Positions 60,001 to 64,000 of a stretch of 64,000 nucleotides of DNA are shown here, piece after piece (the stretch's first letter is position 1; each line of letters opens with the position of its first letter). Made by a program: the position numbers and the translations under genes. The notes under the pieces were generated by a model. It did no database searches. It was not told the origin of the DNA and worked only from the letters and a program-made list of their open reading frames with translations. The stretch is from positions 62,001 through 126,000 of the forward strand of contig NW_015971560.1 in assembly GCF_000182565.1 (NCBI RefSeq), written 5' to 3'. The DNA is from Spizellomyces punctatus DAOM BR117. Taxonomy: Eukaryota; Chytridiomycota; Chytridiomycetes; Spizellomycetales; Spizellomycetaceae.

Positions 60001-62844
60001 TAGTGATATCGCGAAAATGCTGCCCTTTGCACTTCTCATCAAAACATTTTCCGCCTTCCAATTCAAAGCGGCAGAGATTCTGGAAGGGGTCAACTTTATT
60101 GCTCCATGTTAAAGATTTTATATCTTTGTCATAGTCTTTGCTGAAGCGGAACGATCTGAACCTCGACAGCGTGCTATTATACGGAGAAAGCTTCTTCTTA
60201 CACACTCCATCCCCGGCCGTGTCATGCTATACCGGCCGGAGATAATCGTTATTAAAAGCAAACGGCGTAGAATGACAACTTGGTGCACAGGGCGTACCGT
60301 GACATTTATACTGTGGACCTCTTCACGCTCACAATTCCACCGACCGTTCGCTGGGAACGGAGACTTGTACACATCGAAGATCACACCCAAATCACTCTCT
60401 CTGCGCAAATAACCGCACACTGCCATCAAAGGCTCGATCGTCACGTCCTCCTGCCATGGCAAATCACCCTGTAGCTTCTCCAGTTCTAAGTCTGGGAAAC
60501 ACGCGACCTGCTCTCGATTCACACCAACTGGTGACTCAGCGTGGTTGGAAGTATCAATGGCTGATACCGTCTTTTTCAAGAACTGTACGAAGTGTGTATC
60601 GGCACGCTGTACGTCACCATGCTGTGTTTCGGGATTGGACAATTTGAGGCGCTTTGATTGCATTCCGGTAGAACTGGAATTGCTACGTTTGGCCCCAAGG
60701 CGTTCGGGCTGCGGTTCTTGTGGCTGAGATTCCTTAGTTAAATCGAGAATCTCTTGCCGTTTTGCTTTGATCGTTTCATGAAGACGAGATATTTTGCTTC
60801 CGTGTGCTGATATGTCTTTATTCAGCAGGGAGAGTTGACTGGCAAGCTCTTCCTCGACCTTCAAGCATGACGCAACGGTCATCTCGTCCTGTTCGATTTG
60901 CCTTTGTAATTCTTCTAGCAGTGCACGTCGCTCTGTTATCGCAGCTTGAGCTTTGTTTCTCTTTTCATGCACTTCCTGGATTTGAGTCTGTAATCTAGTT
61001 CGCTCGCCCTCCTTTCCAACAACTTCAGCCTGTGCAGCGGCAAGGGAGGTTTCGTTATATAGTACTGCCGCCTCTAGTTGTTGCTGGCGCAAATGACGGG
61101 CGGCAGACACCAACGTGCTGAGCTCTTCGCCGGTGGTAGTGCTTTCTGCCGCCGCAACAGGAGCTGCGGAGATCGTGCTGCTTGACACCACTGCTTTGCT
61201 TCCCGCGGATGGTTGCACTGCCGCGGTCGCAGGTGCCCGTACCTTGGATGCTTGATTTCGAACTGGGAGCTCAGCCCCAGATATATTTCCGGCGCTAGAG
61301 CTAACGTCTGTGACAGGTGCTTGTAGTGGCCCTTTCGCCTCGGCCTTCCGCTTTTTTGCTGCGATCAGACGCATTTTGTTTTGAAGAGCCTTCTTTTGCT
61401 GTTCTAACTCTTCCATCCTCTTCCGTACCGCTTCCATCTCTGTCGCAGTTTTCATTTTTACAGCTCTGTGGTTAGGTTCGCTCGCAGGCTCATTGACGTC
61501 CTCTTCTTCCGATTCACTAAGGTCGATGACGTAGTTTATGAATCTCTCACGAATGAACGGCCGCGGCTGTGCATATCCGGCAGTATAGGGAGACACGTTG
61601 TTCAATTCAATTGCTGTCGGTCTACTGTGCTTACCCTCCCTAACGGAACCCCCAACTGAGCGCTAACATCAGCACAAAAAATGGTGAAAGGAGAGGCAGT
61701 GACGAGTACCTTTCACAGTTTCCCAAACACGATCGACAATCCGCATCAATTCATTTTCCTCTAAATCCATGTCTTCACATATTTCTCCTTCTTCAGTGTC
61801 ACTCTCCTTTTGGTGACCGCTGGTGATTTCCCCGCAAGGCAGGGAAGATGTGCAGATCGAGTCGCTCGTGGTGTCAGTAACAGGAAGTTGAGGGGCAGAC
61901 TCAAAAAGAGTTATCCATGGATCATCATTTGGCGCTGCATCAGCTGCTCTGGTGATCTCCTTCGTGCATATATCGCCGCTCATATTGGCGGGCGACACTG
62001 GTCCATCGCTTTCATTCTTCACCTCTGAATTGAGAAGGTCGCTCTGAGGGAACTTGGCAGGAACAGCCTTCCGATTTCCGTCCAAACTGTTAGGCAGAGG
62101 TCCCTTTTCTGCCGCAGGTGAGGAATTGTCTTGAAAAACTACGTCACCGACGCACGCCGTCAGTACGGATCGCTCGATCCCCAACTGCAATATCTGCGCA
62201 GTTGTAAACCCATTCTGCAGAAGCATCATTAGCTGATTTCTCAGGGAAAGCCACTGATTGGGGGAACTTATGAAGACTTGTCAACAAGAAGGAGTAAAGT
62301 GCCCGGTTAGCACTCGGCGACGCACCGCCCAACTGTCTGACTTGCGTCCCATACCCGAAACTTGCATCTCCGGAGGAAGTCGAGCCATGTAGGCCACCTG
62401 GGCAAAGTCCGGTTGTTGCTCTAGCAGCATCAACATGGAAATCTCCACAGTGGGACAACTTGGCAACATGAACCTGTACCAACATGAGATTTACGGTTAA
62501 TATGATAATCTCAACGGTAAATCAATAGACTATGGAAGTCCGACCCGGAAGGGACCATGGTTAGGGTGGGTGTACTTGTGTAGTTTTGACCGAAGATTTT
62601 GGGAAACGTCGTTTTGGGGAGAGGCCTTCAGCTCGTGATCAATCCCTACGGACTCAGACCCATTAGGGTACACATGGCAGGACGCTGTTGTGAAGACACA
62701 CCACAACCCTCTAGGCGTCAGTGTTGGCGTCGAGATGCATTTCTCTGTTTGTAATGGATCGAGATCACCGCTGCGCACCGTAGGCGATGGGGAGGGTGAA
62801 GACTGTCCAGGCTGTGGCTTAGGTACTTTCGGCTCCGACGTCAA
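57096..62844 (-). CDS. ZFC3H1: ZFC3H1/Red1-family RNA-surveillance protein
   Basis: ZFC3H1 (human PAXT) and Red1 (fission yeast MTREC) link the helicase MTR4 and the nuclear exosome to polyadenylated or unspliced RNA. Read from 62844 down: a Pro/Ser-rich leader (SEPKVPKPQPGQSSPSPSP), SCPTVEISMLMLLEQQPDF, SWA-WLSLRNQLMMLLQNGF, the acidic motif DTEEGEICEDMDLEENELM, a long coiled coil (MEAVRKRMEELEQQKKALQN and later), then the diagnostic CCCH-type zinc finger LCRFELEGGKCFDEKCKGQH, and a C-terminal half of HAT/TPR-like helices (LNILSRALQANRSSEVLWEF, ALQFLPKSLQLGWRWFLWET, FALWNRYAKLTLVSGNWDDL), ending with YVAHLPTGLIWHGMAATA at TAG 57096-57098. The upstream exon with the true ATG is unresolved (candidates at 62986 and 63008). 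Some 1500 residues. Matches human ZFC3H1 in order. Confidence 0.88.
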
Positions 62845-63464
62845 CTGCGTTTACCGTCTTACCTTGCACCAATTTTACAGCAATATCCTTCCCGAAGTTC
62901 TCCTACTGAGCGTTCTCCACAATTCAACGCGATGTCTGGCCAGTTCGTCTGCTTGATTTAAAGATAAGAACCCAATAACGCGACATTCGAGGCAACTGAT
63001 GGTGACATCTTTCAGTGATAATCAGATATCTTTCACCTTCATGCGGACCCACTGAAGGGACTCAAGTCGCCGCAGGAATCCTTGGTGCTCTCGCAGTTGC
63101 CGAAGTTGGCCTTGCTTATGGTCGATGGCTGAGTCTCCACATTGAGACCGACGCGGGCATGCCAGAGCACAGTTCAGAAGGTCGGGTCGCAAGCAGACCA
63201 AAGTTGAGGAAGACTGTGATAGAAATGAAACAAAGGTTGGGTTGGGTGATCAATGACACAAGAATCACGAAAAGAAACATAAGTAGATAAAGACGGCCAA
63301 AATACAGAGCATGAAGGAGAAGAGGAAAGAGAAACTTTATTGATATCATGCTTGGAGAGATGAACTGTCTCTGCAGATACGAGCTGCTTCTACATTGTCG
63401 TGATTCCATTAAGATAATTTCTATCATCAATTTGTACTTATTATGACATTCCAAGCATTCTTCA
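62845..63464. other. Region between ZFC3H1 and the GT17 gene
   Basis: Holds the probable first exon of ZFC3H1 and its promoter, then the 3' flank of the partial GT17 gene. Two minus-strand ATGs, at 63008 and 62986, could each splice into the acceptor at 62845, both through donors that do not fit the usual gtaagt pattern. No other gene seen. Confidence 0.45.
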
Positions 63465-64000
63465 CTAAAGATCTGTCGAATTGTTCCTCATGCATCCACC
63501 TGGGAGCAAAAATCGAAACCGCTCCTTTTTGGCAATTAAATGTTGTGGTAGGTGGATTGCAGATGCTGATTTATCTAGCTTGCCCCATTTGCTCCAGAAT
63601 TCCCTGTAGCTGTACGCCTCTGGCAGCATACCAAAGATATCAGATCCTTCGCAGATGACTTTTTGAATTCTTGTTTCATCAAGTAAGCCTTCATGTTTGA
63701 CTCGATCAGAGTGCGAGTAGGCTGTCATCTTGAAGACAAAGTCTTTTATTGTCCGAAAGCAGAATGAGCAATGCCATCCTGCATCAACTAGCAGAAAGTC
63801 GCTAGACCGAGAATGCCGATAATAGGTGGAGGAGGGCTCGTAACGGTGCAACTGAGCTCGCCAACTATCCATGCCATTTCCATAAGGAAACTCGAATGAA
63901 TACATGTATGATCGTAGTTGAAGATGCAGCGGAGACGGGATGCCCGTGCAGTTCCCAAGGAGTCCAATGGTGTGACGGGCAGGAATCTCGTCAACGTCCG
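63465..64000 (-). CDS. GT17-family N-acetylglucosaminyltransferase (MGAT3-like), 5' part outside window
   Basis: GT17 enzymes such as animal MGAT3 add the bisecting GlcNAc to N-glycans in the Golgi. The frame is open from the window edge to the stop at 63465 and covers the C-terminal half. Seen: DVDEIPAR, the acidic metal-binding motif equivalent to DADEIPSR in animals, right at the edge; SYMYSFEFPYGNGMDSWRAQ; FLLVDAGWHCSFCFRTI, matching the AGWHCSWCF block; FVFKMTAYSHSDRV; and DLLxxKERFRFLLPGG-like end with KKERFRFLLPGGCMRN. Fungal GT17 members exist but their acceptors are unknown, so the bisecting reaction cannot be assumed. The N-terminal signal anchor is not in the window. Confidence 0.85.
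   Translation of the reverse strand, partial: DVDEIPARHTIGLLGNCTGIPSPLHLQLRSYMYSFEFPYGNGMDSWRAQLHRYEPSSTYYRHSRSSDFLLVDAGWHCSFCFRTIKDFVFKMTAYSHSDRVKHEGLLDETRIQKVICEGSDIFGMLPEAYSYREFWSKWGKLDKSASAIHLPQHLIAKKERFRFLLPGGCMRNNSTDL

Noticed and set aside
63116-63454. 112-codon minus-strand frame beside the GT17 gene
   Set aside because: Hydrophobic and low in motif content, lies in the 3' flank of GT17, no similarity recognised.
1-64000. tRNA, rRNA, CRISPR array or biosynthetic gene cluster
   Set aside because: No tRNA-like box pairs, rRNA segments, regular spacer-repeat arrays or co-directional enzyme clusters were seen.

Overview
The window is a gene-dense stretch of a fungal nuclear chromosome, most likely from a zoosporic (flagellated) fungus such as a chytrid. 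Fungal signs are an OPI1-type regulator, a DH-PH-CNH Rho exchange factor of the ROM2 type, a fungal DUF2985 membrane protein and many short GT-AG introns (about 50-90 bases). The flagellated-lineage sign is a complete B9D1 gene, a ciliary transition-zone component absent from fungi without flagella. I recognise 24 protein genes, about one per 2.6 kb, and no rRNA, tRNA, CRISPR or bacterial-type operon. Exon joins for 11 genes were checked codon by codon and keep frame from start to stop.

Layout. 0.6-5.4 kb: DRS2-type phospholipid flippase (+). 6.2-8.9 kb: OPI1 (-), convergent with it across T-rich/A-rich 3' flanks. 10.2-13.4 kb: CC2D1/Lgd (-), head to head with ATG5 (+, 13.6-14.8). 14.9-16.6 kb: membrane-anchored haloalkane-dehalogenase-like hydrolase (-). 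17.3-18.6 kb PINX1 (-) and 19.0-20.5 kb ZGPAT (+) are two G-patch genes sharing a promoter. 20.7-22.9 kb: YGR210C-type GTPase (+). 23.1-23.6 kb: SAP30 (-), divergent from RIO1 (+, 23.9-26.3). 26.5-27.4 kb: B9D1 (-). 28.4-34.0 kb: DDB1/SF3B3/CPSF1-superfamily protein (+). 34.3-35.7 kb: MATH-BTB adaptor (-), divergent from PRO2 (+, 36.1-37.7). About 38.2-38.5 kb: decayed Ty1/copia fragment. 38.9-40.0 kb: BAG1-like co-chaperone (+). 40.3-41.2 kb: DUF2306 protein (-). 41.8-43.4 kb: atypical G-alpha (+). 43.7-47.8 kb: TRM732/THADA (+). 47.9-49.1 kb: aldose 1-epimerase (-), divergent from FAM32A (+, 49.8-50.4). 50.5-51.3 kb: DUF2985 protein (-). 51.9-56.3 kb: ROM2 (-). 57.1-62.8 kb or beyond: ZFC3H1/Red1 (-). 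63.5 kb to the edge: GT17 glycosyltransferase (-, partial).

The genes do not form one pathway; it is an ordinary housekeeping neighbourhood with several compact head-to-head pairs. Loose themes are membrane lipids (DRS2, OPI1), endosome/autophagy (CC2D1, ATG5), RNA processing (PINX1, ZGPAT, FAM32A, ZFC3H1, RIO1, TRM732) and signalling (G-alpha, ROM2). The observation I rate highest is the G-alpha: it has no N-terminal glycine or cysteine for lipid anchoring and carries changes at the switch I glycine needed for RGS action and at the alanine of the guanine-binding TCAT loop. This combination predicts a soluble, RGS-insensitive, fast-exchanging G protein.
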